Numbered from the stretch's first letter, positions 50,099 to 63,666 are shown. The stretch is DNA of 64,000 nt from Craterostigma plantagineum (GCA_027422505.1 JAPQWV010000017.1:19097501-19161500); one strand, 5' to 3'. Translations and numbers: made by a program. The notes: generated by a model not told the origin, from the sequence alone.

Positions 50099-50390
50099 CA
50101 TTGGTTATTTTATCTTTCTCTAGGGCTTTTTTCACTATTCAAGTTAATGGGATTACAAATGGGTAGTGGCCCAAACCGTGTACAAAAAAAAATAATGATC
50201 CAAAGGTAAAGAAAAGCCCAATTATATAATTTTAAAATCAAAATAACTCTAATTACTGGTACTATCTTGTTCTTCCTCAAGCTAAAAACTCCATTGATGA
50301 ACAACCAAGCTATACTACTAGTTTTTTTCTCCTGCAGCTGGGGGGTCAATGGACCCCCGAGCCCCTACATTGGACCGCCCCTAATTAAAT

Positions 50391-50509
50391 ATCCAATTTA
50401 ATTAATTAATGCCTTTCTACATATATATATATGTAATTTCTTTGTTATAGATTTAATTCAAGGTAAGCGTAGCTATCGACTAAAATAAAAGTACTTGTCG
50501 TTACATAAA
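50391..50509. other. Short AT-rich spacer
   Basis: Nothing recognised beyond a TATATATA tract. Confidence 0.4.
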
Positions 50510-50766
50510 AAAGGGGCAAATTCCGTATCAGTCCATTTCAAAGTTTAAACTTTCGGTTCAGTACCCCTAGCAAATTCTCCCTTTTGAGTACCAATATGCG
50601 AAAAAGTTGTGTAATTAATACCCCAAACAGTGAACGGACGAAAACACCATTTCCTAAAATTAAATTGGACATCATACCAATTGTTTTGATTATTATACCA
50701 ACTGTTATTCTAATTATACCAACAGAATAATGTTAAATTAGAAATTATACCAACTGTTGTAGTTAT

Positions 50767-51545
50767 TGTTGAGGAATGGGTACCGTTAGATTCGTGATTC
50801 AATGAACTTTCCAGTGTATACTAGCTCTAGGATCGATTCAAGCTATAAACAGCTTAATCAACCCAAAAACAGCAAGTCAAACACACACACACACACACAC
50901 ACACACTCTCTAATAGAGCTTTTAACGTGGTTCGGCTGTGTTCAGCCTACATTCACGGATCAATTGAGCCTCCTTTGTATAAATCACCAACACGACTCTT
51001 ACAGACCTCACAGTCCTCTATAAGTTTCGTGCTTTGAGCTCACCGTGATTCTCACTGTATACAAAGTTGTGATCGCTCAAAGATCAAAGATTAAACCTGA
51101 AATTGCAGAATTTATACAGCAGAATTCACACTTAAAGTGTGATTTGCATCAATCTCGCTCGTCCGCTTGATCTGATCCGACGTACCACAATCGTCCACGT
51201 ATTCCATGCTTGCATGTGAAGCCGCATAAGGCATGTGACGTCTTTATAAGTGAAATCACGTCTTCAACGTGAACCGTCCGATTTAAATCCAACGCTCGAG
51301 ATTTATTATCCGCTTTATCACCTTGCTTTTATTCTGAGCCACTGATCTTACTTCACGCCTTATCCAATGAGCCATGTTTAAACATCGTCTTTATATAAGA
51401 TCCATCCGATCTCACGGGCAGAACGATCCAACGGTTCCTGAAGTTCGAACCATCTTCATCATTTCCAGCTTTGCTCTTCATTCGATCATCTTCTCCGGCC
51501 GATTCCGGCGACCTCCGGCGAGGTTTAGGATCGCTCTTCCCGACA
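50767..51545 (-). repeat. 3' LTR of the copia element
   Basis: TGTTGAGGAATGGG at the plus-strand left and CTTCCCGACA at the right. 779 bp against 745 bp for the partner, with an (AC)n tract at 50880-50906 expanded relative to the other copy, plus scattered substitutions, so the insertion is not very recent. Confidence 0.9.
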
Positions 51546-52376
51546 AACTCCACCTCGAGACTACAACCTCGCGATCCCAACTCCAAGCATCCTCATAGCT
51601 TCCCAAACCCGCGCGCTACACTTACTTGAACTCGCCCCAAAATCAGCTTCACCATCATCTTCCTTTCACATGAGAACCAATGCGTGAGCTTCGAAACCCC
51701 ATCAAAGCTCCACATCGATTAATACTCTCTTTCTCGGTTGATCACCTAGCTCCCTTAGGAGCTTCGAGCCTCAAAAGTAAACTTGCCAACTCCAAGTAGG
51801 ATTGAAATTTCCAACTTGGAATCAATTTGAACCTTTGAGCTCACCATCTTCGCTTCATTTGACGATCCCTCGATCCTAGCCTCTTGAGCCACCTCACAGA
51901 CTCCCCTCCGGCTAGAGAACACTTTCCTTTTAGCTTTCTTCGCATCCAAAGCCTCAGCTGCACGAAAACCTAAAAACAGCCCACTTCAGAGTTAGAGAAA
52001 ACAGAATTTCAGAATTTTTCTTCCATCTTGCCACCGAGTTTTAGCCATCTTCCTCCCCGATTTCTGAGCCATTCTCCACCTCGGAGACCACCCTACCATG
52101 TGACCGTGAGGTGCCTTCATCCCTTGGCACGACAGCTCCATTTCAGACTCAGAAAGATCCTCGTTCGAACCCATTAAAACCAGTCTAGTAGTAGTTCTCA
52201 AAATTTCTAGTTCAAGCTTTCCTTTTGCTTGACCTTTCTCCACCTCGTTCGAGGTTTTCAGGGGTTTCTCTTGACCTTATTATGACCCCCACATTCCGTA
52301 GTTTCCCCAGGTATGGTTGTCACCACGGAGCATCCCTTCAAGACGTAGATACCACGCCTTTTAATCCCCTCCAGAA

Positions 52377-53435
52377 TCAGACTGCCCTGTTTTCGCACTT
52401 GAGTTTTTCCAGCTGCAACTTGAGTGTTGTATCCATGGCCCCGATGGATATTAGGTTCCTCTTCAACTCTGGGACATACCTTACATCCTTTAAGATCCCC
52501 AACACTCCATTTGCCAACCTCATTCGGATGGAACCACAGCCCCGGACATCACAGCTTTTCTCATCGCCTAGCTTGACGGTTTTCTCCTTCAACGCATTGA
52601 AGTCATGCATCCATTCCTTCTTGCCGGTTATGTGGGAGCTTGAGCCAGAGTCTAGGATCCATTCCTTACTCTTCTCAAGCTTGGAGACGTTGAGAGCCTC
52701 GACATACTCGAAACCATCGTCCGCCAAGTTAGCCGAGTTCACACTTCCTCTATTTTGCAGCTTTGGGCAAGATCTCTTGAAGTGCCCCACCTCGTTGCAG
52801 TGGTAGCACCTCGTAGGCTCCGGACGCTCCTGCTCTTTTCCCTTCTTCTTCCACGATTTGGCCTTATTCTGCACCATAAGCATCTCAGCCGTACCTGCAT
52901 TTCCAGCAATTAGTTTTGATGAATTTCTATTGTTTAACTGCTTTGTGTTTAACGCAGACATCACATCCTACATATTGAGCTTCTCCCTTCCATAGAGAAG
53001 AGCCTCCTTGAAGTAATCGTGGCTTTTGGGCAGCGAGCACAACAGCAACAGAGCTTGATCTTCGTCCTTGATCTCCTTCCCGATATTTTGCAAATCCAGT
53101 ACCAGTTTTTTAAACTGGTTTACTTGCACGTCTAGAGCTGTTGTCTCCTCCATTTGGAACCTATAGAGAGCTTGATTGAGGTACAACCTTCGAGCCAAGG
53201 ACTTGGTCATGTAGAGAGCATTCCAAATCCCCTTAGCCGAAGCCACCCTTCGAAGCACTTGATCTGCTAGAGATAATATCAGCGTTGGGTACGCCTTCTC
53301 CCGGAGCTTCTTTTTCGCGGCTGCCGTTAAAGTGGCCGATTCCATCTCAGCCTCGGGCTTGAGAGCCTTCCCCAGCCCCTTCTCACGAGCACCGCCTTCA
53401 TCTTGAGCTCCCACAGTCCAAAATCGTTGAACCAT
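52377..53435 (-). pseudogene. copia gag and protease, broken
   Basis: Two minus-strand frames: 53435-52968 (gag, with the LYRFQMEETTALDVQVNQF type region) and 52964-52377 (zinc knuckle CYHCNEVGHFKRSC, protease motif DSGSSSH, then VRYVPELKRNLISIG). A stop and frame change separate them near 52966. Past 52377 the frame shifts again; copia-like residues continue briefly (KRRGIYVLKG) before homology ends. This is a dead, pol-less copy. Confidence 0.88.
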
Positions 53436-53511
53436 TGAACACCTCCATCTCCAACTTCGTCATGGTAGCCAATCCGGGAATCGAGCTCTCGCCCACGCTC
53501 ACCACACCATT

Positions 53512-54256
53512 TGTTGATGAATGGGTACCGTTGGATTCGTGATTCAATGAACTTTCCAGTGTATGCTAGCTCTAGGATCGATTCAAGCTATAACACAGCT
53601 TAATCAACCCAAAAACAGCAACTCAAACACACACACTCTAACAGAGCTTTTAACGTGGTTCGGCTGTGTTCAGCCTACGTCCACGGATCAATCGAGCCTC
53701 CTTTGTATTAATCACCAACACGACTCTTACAGACCCCACAGCCCTCTACAAGTTTCGTGTTTTGATCTCACCGTGATTCTCACTGTATACAAAGTTATGA
53801 TTGCTCAAAGATCAAAGATTAAACCTGAAATTGCAGAATTTATACAGCAGAATTCACATTTAAAGTGTGACTTGCGATCAATCTCGTTCGTTCGCTTGAT
53901 CTGATCCGACGTACCACAATCGTCCACGTATTGCACGTGAAGCCGCATAAGGCGTGTGACGTATTTATAAGTGAAATCACGTCTTCAACGTGAACCGTCC
54001 GATTTAGATCCAACGCTTATTATCCGCTTTATCACCTTGCTTTTAATCTGAGCCGCTGATCTTACTTCGCTTATCCAACGAGCCATGTTTAAACATCGTC
54101 TTTAAAGCAGATCCATCCGATCTCGCGGGCAGAGTGATCCAACGGTTCCTGATGTTCGAACCATCTTCATCATTTCCAGCTTTGTTCTTCATTCGATCAT
54201 CTTCTTCGGCCGATTCCGGCGACCTCCGGCGAGGTTTAGGATCGCTCTTCCCGACA
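53512..54256 (-). repeat. 5' LTR of the copia element
   Basis: Starts TGTTGATGAATGGG and ends CTTCCCGACA in plus-strand order. Same order of blocks as the left LTR, including AACGTGGTTCGGCTGTG and the TTTATACAGCAGAATTC phrase. Confidence 0.9.
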
Positions 54257-54261
54257 GTTAT

Positions 54262-54860
54262 TATACCCACATAATTGGACCCTAATAACAGATGGTATAA
54301 TATCTACAATTTCTGGTATAATAGCAAAGTTGATTCGCATAATATCCAATTTTGTTGTATAAAATTAAGATAACTTTTTATTGGTATAAAAGCGAAAAAA
54401 TAGATGGTATAATAACGAAGATAGATGGTATAATAACGAAAATAGATGGTATATTCCACAAATTCTGATATAATTGGAAAAATTAGTTGGTATATTATTT
54501 AATCTCGCTGTATAAAATTCGATAACAATATTTACTGGTATAATAACTAAAATAGATGGTATAATTTCCTCAATTTCTGGTATAATACCAAAAACAGTTG
54601 GTATAATGCCTAATTATTTGGTAAAAAATTATAATACCCTTATTTATTGGTATAATTACGAAAACAGATGGTACAGTTTCTATAATTTCTGGTATAATAG
54701 CATAATTAGTTGGTATAATGTCTAATTTCATTGTATAAAATTCGAATCTCATTAGTTACTGGTATAATAACTAAAACAGATGGTATAATTTCATCATTTT
54801 CTGGTATAATGTCCAATTTTGTTGGTATAATCACGAATTTTTTTGGTATAATTCATGTGG
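54262..54860 (+). repeat. GGTATAAT array with a four-step cycle
   Basis: About 20 copies of GGTATAAT spaced 25-30 bp. The base triplets before the motif cycle in order ACT-, GAT-, TCT-, GTT-GGTATAAT and then TTGTATAAAAT, making a supercycle near 115 bp (clear at about 54534, 54640 and 54760). The left part 50660-50745 has the complementary form ATTATACCAACTG. Confidence 0.85.
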
Positions 54861-54985
54861 AAATAACTATTCAGCTGTTTTGAATATGTGAGACTAGGTA
54901 TTATCGTCTTTTTAACGCTGAAAAGACCATTTTAGGTACTAAGCAGGAAGAATATTTCAAATAGATACTTATAAAAGGAAGAACT

Positions 54986-55196
54986 AATTCGAGGGGTATT
55001 TAAGACGAATTTTAAAACACTACGAGGAGAATGAAATAAAAATGAAGAACGTGAGTTCAAGCGAAAAGAGAGACCATTGAGTGGCACACCACAGTTTTCT
55101 AATAATGAAAGGAAAAAACCAAACAAAACATGTAAAAGTAACAACAATCGACCGTACGCTTAGGTAGACGCGCGAATGCTCCGCTCATTCGTCTAC
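54986..55196. other. Actin upstream region
   Basis: No element recognised other than the core promoter described next. Confidence 0.4.
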
Positions 55197-55203
55197 TATA
55201 AAA
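55197..55203 (+). promoter_or_regulatory. TATA box of the actin gene
   Basis: TATAAAA is followed by a CT-rich leader (CCCCAACACTCTCATATTCCCTC), typical of a strongly expressed plant gene. Confidence 0.65.
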
Positions 55204-55328
55204 GTCCCCCCAACACTCTCATATTCCCTCATTTTGGAGATTGCTTCGTGTTGGGTGTGCTGTGTGGTCGAAACTCGAATCAATCGAAGACGCTCCTGTT
55301 TGTTTTCTCAAATCGGTTTAACGAAAAG

Positions 55329-55783
55329 GTGATTTTTTGTCTTGTTTGATGAATTGTCGAGGTGTGTCGTTCGTTCATTGAATGAATGAACGAATGAATG
55401 ATGAGTGCTTTAATTCTGGGCGTTGTACGTATTTGACGTAAAAATGTTGATTGCTTGCGTATAATTACATCAGATTTTGATTGTTGTTACGTTGGAATTG
55501 ATTTGTGATCTTCCATATGAATGAACGGGGAAACTATAACCGATTTGTTACTTGTGCACATGCTGTGGATTTTTCGACTGATTAGAATATAAATCTGTTC
55601 ACATTTTTTCCCTAACATACCATGTGATTCGACCCATAATCTGAGGATAATTGATCATATCGTATTTCGACGTTTCATCAGTTCCCTTGTCACTATCCTA
55701 ATGCTCAATTTCCTTGTCCTTGTACAAAATTGGCATAGCTCTAACTCGAAGTTGTTGCTAATTTAAGCCTATACTCTTCCAGC
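55329..55783 (+). other. Probable leader intron of the actin gene
   Basis: A GT donor after AACGAAAAG (about 55329) and the acceptor CTCTTCCAG before the start codon bound a T-rich intron of about 455 bp in the 5' UTR. Plant actin genes commonly have a leader intron here that raises expression. Confidence 0.65.
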
Positions 55784-55799
55784 AGCCAACTAGTTTTAG

Positions 55800-58356
<2,557 letters not shown>

Positions 58357-59389
58357 GCAGAGAAAGAGAGATCTGTAGCTTTCCATGCATTACATACAAC
58401 CAACCTTATGCTTGCTAGTAGTTTACTACTTATTACATATGGATCTGTAATACAGAATGAATAAATGCTAGAAATTAGGAAATGCTATGAAATTAGAATT
58501 TTTTTTTCAGTGACTGTGCCAACCAAAAGGTGGTTCTGATATGAACTATTGCAATAGATAAACGTAGACATATCAATCACTATTTGTTTCCAATATATTA
58601 ATATTATTTTATCAACACAATTCACCTAGGCAAATATTTCATATAACGTCAACAAAATTATTACATCATTTTTACCTGTAAGTTAATCAGCCATCATTCT
58701 CTACTTAGATACGATTCTATCATCTAATCGTCATTCTAAATAACATTTATAATCTCTTATAAATAGCGTGAATAAAAATTGTAAATAGTCTATTGACCAA
58801 ATAAGATTTTTTATACATTAGTAACTATTAGAAAAACTTACTAATCACATAACATAAAACTCGTAACTACCCCATTTCATTTTTAGTATATCACTTAGTA
58901 AAACAAGCAATAAGATTTATAAATAAATTATAGTGATTTTTATATTTTTTTTAGCTATAATTGGTACTTAATAACATAAATGAATTTTTTTATTAAATAT
59001 TAGATATATTTTCCAACTTGAATTATTCATTTTTTTTAAATTTTTTTCCTATTTTTATTATTTTTTCTTACTTTTTTCTATTTTTATTATTTTCTTATTA
59101 TTTCTTATTTTATTACTATTTTTTTAAACTGGCGGGCTAAGCCCGCCAGGCCCGCTACCCGCCTGCAGGCGGGGCGGGCCTTCATTTGGGCTTGCCGGGC
59201 TACGGGCCGGCCTGCCCGTTTTGACAGTATTACTGACAACACAATTCAAATTATAGCCACGCAAAAATTGCTCATTTCTATATTTAGTATGCTTACTTCT
59301 TTATTAAATAAATATTAAATTATTAATAATAAAACCAAACGCTACTAATCAATTTTTTATTTTATGCAGACGCAAGGTGCCCCAAGAAT
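58357..59389. other. AT-rich spacer with a GC-rich hAT-end fragment
   Basis: Very AT-rich except 59128-59220, where GGCGGGCTAAGCCCGCC palindromes and GCCCGC repeats resemble the subterminal motifs of another hAT MITE family. Its other end is not visible. No genes. Confidence 0.55.
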
Positions 59390-59862
59390 TAGGGGTGAGC
59401 AAAAATATCCGAAAACCGAATTCCGATCCGATATCCAATTTTCAAAATCCGAAAAACCCGATAACCGGTTTAAAAAACCGGATCGGATATCCGATCCACA
59501 TTTCTTTTAAGTGAACCGGATCGGATCCGGATAGGGCCAACGGTAAAATTCGGATATCCGGTATCCGAATTTTAATTTTTTTAAAATATAAATTAAGTAT
59601 ATATAGCCCAACAATAATAAAATAAAAATGAGCCCAAGGCCCAAATAAACAAAAATAACCCAACAATAATGAAATAAAAATTCGGCCCAAATGTTGTGTT
59701 CAAAATCGGATTCGGATATCCGAATTTCGGATATTTTCGGATATCCAAAACCGGATATCCGAATTAAATCGGAGCGGATGCGATTTATAGTTTGAGGCAT
59801 CCGAAAATTCGGATATCCGGAATTCGGACTCCGAATTCCGGATATCCGTTTGCTCAGCCCTA
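59390..59862. mobile_element. Non-autonomous hAT element
   Basis: Perfect 8-bp duplication CCAAGAAT (59382-59389, 59863-59870). Ends TAGGGGTGAGCAAA and TTTGCTCAGCCCTA. Subterminal GGATATCCG motifs repeat many times in both orientations. Length 473 bp. Confidence 0.95.
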
Positions 59863-59880
59863 CCAAGAATACTAGTAATA

Positions 59881-60122
59881 CTACCTCCGTCCCAAACCGT
59901 TTTGGAATTTTACTATATCGGGCACCCCAAACCGTTTTGGACATTTCCTTTTAAAGCAAAAAACTACTACAAACAATCAATATAATAATATTAAATATTC
60001 TTAAAAGACGTTTCAAAATATATATTTTTTCACCTTTTAATTGTACAATATTATTAAAATATTCAATTTCTTAAAAACTGTGCCATACCCCAAATGTCCA
60101 AAACGGTTTGAGACGGAGGGAG
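59881..60122. mobile_element. Stowaway MITE
   Basis: Ends CTACCTCCGTCCCAAACC and GAGACGGAGGGAG with flanking TA. The interior (ACAATCAATATAATAA, TTCTTAAAAGACGT) is shared with the Stowaway at 20057-20289, so they are the same family. Length 242 bp. Confidence 0.92.
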
Positions 60123-60777
60123 TATTTAATACTTGGTGGTATTTTGTATGATTAATATTTCAAGGGGTTAGTTCAATATTCATTATTTTGAGGGACGTAA
60201 ACAGTAGTTCACCCTTTTTTTATTGCTTAAGTTATAAGATTCAGTCTTCAGCAAATTGATGGATTTATGGGTAAATGGACTCGTGAATTAGAATTTTTTA
60301 AAAAATTGTCTCCTCTCTAGAAAAAGACATAGATACCCTTACTAACTTAGCTTAAAAGGATAATACTACCCTTATTTAAAGACACAAACGCTCAATTAAC
60401 ACAATTAATGAAAATTACTGTTCATTGTCACTGTTCATCGTCGTCTTCCTCTTTTGCAGCGACATTTTTCACCTTTTAGAGTTCTTTTACTTCTTCTTTT
60501 TCACAAATCATAACATCGAATAATATCACATTCACTTTCTCTTTTACAGATCAACTTCTCCAGGGAGAGCTGTTGAAAGAAGACGTCCTGTTCAAAGAAG
60601 AGTAGCCACACGAACTGAAAGTTTTTTTATTTTGCACTTTATATTCATGTTTTTTAAGTTGATTAGCTACGAGACTTAGTGGGTACTGATATAGATGTTT
60701 TATGACAACGATTCCGACGAAATTTGAGTTCAATTTGATATGTTTTAAAATCTTCAATTAAAAAATCTGGGTTACCT
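60123..60777. other. Spacer before the GGAACCC arrays
   Basis: No gene recognised; may include the left end of the array-bearing element. Confidence 0.4.
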
Positions 60778-61354
60778 GTACGGGTCCCCTGATTATATGC
60801 ACGGGTCCCCTGGTCCAAGGAACCCGCACATATATGCAAGGAACCCGCACATATATGCAAGGAACCCGTGCATATATGCAAAGAACCTGTACATATATGC
60901 AGGGGACCCGCGCATATATTCAAGGAACCCACCCAAGGAACCCGCGTATATATGCAAGGAACCCGCATGTATATTCACGGAACCCGCATATATATGCAAG
61001 GAATCCGCACATATATTCAGGGGACCCGCGCATATATTCAAGGAACCCGCGCATATATTCAAGGAACCCGCACATATATTCAGGGGATCCACGCATATAA
61101 TCAAGGAACCCGCATATATGCAAGGAACCCGCATGTATATGCAAGGAACCCGCTCATATATTTAGGGGGCCCGCGCATATATTCAGGGACTCACGTATAT
61201 ATGCAAGGAACCCGCGCATATATGCAAGGAAACGCATGTATATTCAGGGGCACGCACATATATGCAAGGAACCCGTGCATATATGCAAGGAACCCCCATA
61301 TATATGCAAGGAACCCCCATATATATGCAAGGAATCCGCGCATATATTCAGGGG
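60778..61354 (+). repeat. GGAACCCGCATATATGCA array
   Basis: About 25 copies of a unit of 21-24 bp, GGAACCC + GCRCATATATGCAA (variants GGGGACCCGCGCATATATTC). The first copies are in the CACGGGTCCCCT form. Because the unit contains ATATAT and GGACCC/GGGTCC it reads in almost any frame, giving repetitive but meaningless peptides. It is cut by the 5S-bearing LTR at 61360. Confidence 0.9.
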
Positions 61355-61359
61355 ACATG

Positions 61360-61824
61360 TGTGACGCCCGGGGCCGAAGAGGGCGGGGAGTGATCGCCGG
61401 TGCCAGGGTGCACGGACAATGAGCGGCTCCTGACAGGCTTCTAGGCGAAGGGGTACATGAACGAACCGATCCAACACTAGAATGAGAGGGGATCCTGAGA
61501 CTGACAATGTATGGGCGTGTCAGGCTAAGAATCGTATAAAAGAATTGATAGTACTACTCATATCACCAAGGTCGACCTACCTTTTCGGGAGTCCATCTAT
61601 AGAAACTCCGAAGTTAAGCGTGATTGACTTGGGGCAATCTAGGGATGGGTGACACCCTGGGAAGTTTCTCAGGGTGCGTGTGAGCGAGTGCACGAAGCAC
61701 GCTAAAAGATTAAATGGTGGTACAGTGGGGCCAGACTATCAGTCGGAGTGTGGTGGGCCCAACCCCACTAGTCCCGGTAGGGACCGAAGCTATAGTGACA
61801 CCCGGTATGAAACGGGTTGTTACA
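61360..61824 (+). mobile_element. Solo LTR of a Cassandra-type TRIM carrying 5S rRNA-like sequence
   Basis: Ends TGTGACGCCCGG and GGGTTGTTACA with a perfect 5-bp duplication ACATG (61355-61359, 61825-61829). Length 465 bp. The centre has a 5S rRNA-like segment. Short LTRs with an embedded 5S promoter are the mark of Cassandra elements, which are widespread in land plants. No partner LTR or internal domain is present. Confidence 0.9.
61598..61672 (+). repeat. 5S rRNA-derived segment in the LTR
   Basis: AACTCCGAAGTTAAGCGTG matches the plant 5S A-box region and AGGGATGGGTGAC...CCTGGGAAGT the C-box region. The stretch between and the 5' third of 5S are changed, so this is not a functional 5S gene but keeps the internal RNA polymerase III promoter parts. 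Confidence 0.88.
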
Positions 61825-61849
61825 ACATGCGCATATATTCAGGGGACCT

Positions 61850-62310
61850 TTTCGAATCTGCAATTAAAATATCTAGGTTACCTACACGGGTCCCCTGATT
61901 ATATGCACGGGTCCCCTGATCCTCTGAAGAAGAACAATTGGATTTCATTTGCATCTAGATCTAACTCTGAAAAAGAATAATGTGTCTTTTTTTTGTTAAC
62001 ACGTGCGTGATATGAAAATCCCTACATATGCTCACGGGTCCCTTGCATATATGCGCTGTTCCTTGCAAATATGATCGGGTTCCTTGCATGTATGCACGGG
62101 TCCCTGCTCATTTACACGGCTTCTAATGCATGAAACAGATTCCTTGCATATATACAAGGGTCCCTTGGATTTATACACGGGTCACTTGGATTATGCACGG
62201 GTCCTTTGCATTTATGCACGGGTCCCTTGCATTTGTTCACGGGTCCCTTGCATGTATGGACGGGGCCCCTTGCTCATTTCACGGGTTTCCATGCATGACA
62301 TGGATTCCTA
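61850..62310 (-). repeat. Inverted-orientation array (TTGCATATATGCACGGGTCC)
   Basis: The same unit as at 60.8-61.35 kb but reverse complemented: CACGGGTCCCTTGCAT with TTATGCA or TATATGCA spacers. 61920-61990 resembles the N-terminal coding part of the GRF gene at 63.6 kb, and 62250-62350 resembles its C-terminal end, so array and gene pieces are interleaved. Confidence 0.85.
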
Positions 62311-62483
62311 AAACTCTAAATCCATAAACATTAAACTCTAAATATGTTTTATGTATACCACAAAAGTACCATATTAATGAAATCATTTTTTAAGGATAAT
62401 TATATATCAGATAGGTATGTTGATGGAAGAAATGATTGAGTTCCATATTTCAAAATGAAGCTTATTCTAGCCTACAAAACATG

Positions 62484-63056
62484 TGTATATTGATCATCAT
62501 TGGAGAAACGATGCTCTTGTTTTTAATATTCCTCAGTTGTTTCAATATCTAATAAAATCTATGATGTTATTAAAAAAGCTACATAATAATTACAATACCA
62601 ATTCATATATCTTAAACCTTTAAACGCCAGCACATTGTTAACTTACTTAACTGATTACAATACCCACCTCTTACTTCAATCTCTTATTGCATATAATTTT
62701 TATTTATTCATTTACGTACAATATTAAACACGCTACATGATAAATTCTTCAACATTCAAACATCAATGCATTACTAGCTCACTTAACTTCTACAGTTGAC
62801 TCACTCTTACTTCAGTCACTTAATTAACCATATGCACACCAAAACATGTTAGTATTGTAGGTAAATGAAGAAGTAAAAATTGTAGGCAATAAGAGATTGA
62901 AGTAAGAGGTGATTGTAAATCAGTTAAGTAAGTTAGTAACGCGCCGATGTTTAAAGGTTAAGATATGAATTAGTATTATAATTTATTATGTAACTTTTGT
63001 AATAACATCATAGCTTTTGTAATAGCATGATATTCAATGATGATCAATATACATAC
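62484..63056. repeat. Large palindrome / foldback element
   Basis: The left arm (GTATATTGATCATCATTGG at 62486, GATGTTATTA, AATTCATATATCTTAAACC, CTTACTTAACTGATTACAAT, CTCTTACTTCAATCTCTTAT) returns inverted in the right arm (ATAAGAGATTGAAG at 62889 through GATGATCAATATACATA at 63054). A third, direct, diverged copy of the inner block lies at 62750-62820. No coding sequence. Confidence 0.88.
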
Positions 63057-63184
63057 TGGGCGGATTCTTTAGTTGGCATTTGAGATCAGATTACGGCAAA
63101 GCAAAGGCAGGGAAGCTACCCTTTAAGCCGCTGGGTTAGGACTCAGACCTGGTTAAAAAGAGCCCCAAAGGTTCTTGTTTTTAA

Positions 63185-63330
63185 GTTGTAGGTGCGGGTC
63201 CTTTGCATGTATGCACGGGTCCCTTGCATGTATACACAGGTCCCATGCTCATTTACACGGGTTCTCGTGCATGATACGGATTCCTAAATCTATACCTGTA
63301 AATTTGAAACTCTAAGTATGTTTTTGCATT
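63185..63330 (-). repeat. Array units at the 3' end of the GRF gene
   Basis: CACGGGTCCCTTGCATGTAT units, then ACACGGGTTCTCGTGCATGATACGGATTCCTAAA, a diverged direct copy of 62220-62350. The GRF reading frame ends inside these units. Confidence 0.8.
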
Positions 63331-63666
63331 CTCTAATTGCAAAAGTTCCAATCTTTTTGAAATGTTTTCCGCACAAATTTCTTCTCCTGTAACATCACTC
63401 TCCCACCTAAAAAATTTGCAATTGCTATCCTACAAAACAACATACCCGCATGATAGTTACAAAAGTAAACCATCGTATCTAACCATGTATTAGGCTTTTC
63501 ACTTACAGGCCAATAACCACAACTATAGAACCGTTCTCCAGATCTCGATCCTTTCCTCGCGATCTGCAGTTTTGCCACAACACCATGGTTGCATTTTATA
63601 ACTTTTTTGGAAAACTGAACCCCTTGCCTCTGAAGGAGAACAATGATTTGTGGAACTAGACTTCAT
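63247..63666 (-). pseudogene. Second GRF zinc-finger gene, frameshifted
   Basis: On the minus strand the first ATG (63666-63664) begins MKSSSTNHCSPSEARG. One extra base in the A/T run at 63594-63597 separates this from CNHG (63593), the first ligands of a GRF finger. The frame continues VVAKLQIARKGSRSGERFYSCGYWP; a likely intron from about 63503 to 63424 (GT...AG, acceptor GATAG) leads to CKFFRW, completing the finger, and to a coiled coil (ENISKRLELLQLENAK). The frame ends within the array-like sequence near 63247. Compare the intact GRF gene at 5696-6076. It may be a MULE accessory gene, but no transposase is in view. Confidence 0.65.

Larger units (their letters stand above)
48507..50382 (-). 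mobile_element. Decayed hAT transposon of the ZMYM1-like type
   Basis: Ends CACCGGCGGACCCAGG (left) and, reversed, AGGGGCGGTCCAATG (right). Flanks AATTGAAT (48499-48506) and AATTAAAT (50383-50390) match 7 of 8 as a target duplication. The interior encodes N- and C-terminal pieces of a transposase on the minus strand, with the catalytic middle missing, and a SINE in the 3' part. Confidence 0.8.
50767..54256 (-). mobile_element. Ty1/copia retrotransposon, internally deleted
   Basis: Flanked by the 5-bp duplication GTTAT (50762-50766, 54257-54261). Two LTRs (50767-51545 and 53512-54256) enclose a 1.97-kb interior read on the minus strand, so the right LTR is the 5' one. gag and protease are present. 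Integrase, reverse transcriptase and RNase H are not. It sits inside the GGTATAAT element, whose two halves rejoin when it is removed. Confidence 0.92.
50510..54985. mobile_element. GGTATAAT-array element, split by a copia insertion
   Basis: Left part 50510-50766 and right part 54262-54985 flank a copia element. The left flank (CAGTACCCCTAGC, then CCCTTTTGAGTACC) and the reverse complement of the right flank (AATACCCCTCG, then CCTTTTATAAGTATC) look like diverged inverted ends. Between them the DNA is filled with GGTATAAT or its complement. It is probably one more foldback/TIR-type element, but ends and target duplication are unproven. Confidence 0.55.

Noticed and set aside
51353..52243. Minus-strand frames at the left of the copia element
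   Set aside because: Low-complexity frames in the LTR and the non-coding 3' internal region; no integrase or RT motif found.
60838..61354. CRISPR-like regular repeats
   Set aside because: Eukaryotic context, spacers are not unique sequences, units are degenerate and run in both orientations; no cas genes.
60793..61422. Long repetitive reading frames in several frames on both strands
   Set aside because: Produced by a repeat unit lacking stops; no start context or known domain.
61598..61672. Functional 5S rRNA gene
   Set aside because: Only about the 3' two thirds is recognisable and it is altered; position inside an LTR with target duplication explains it.
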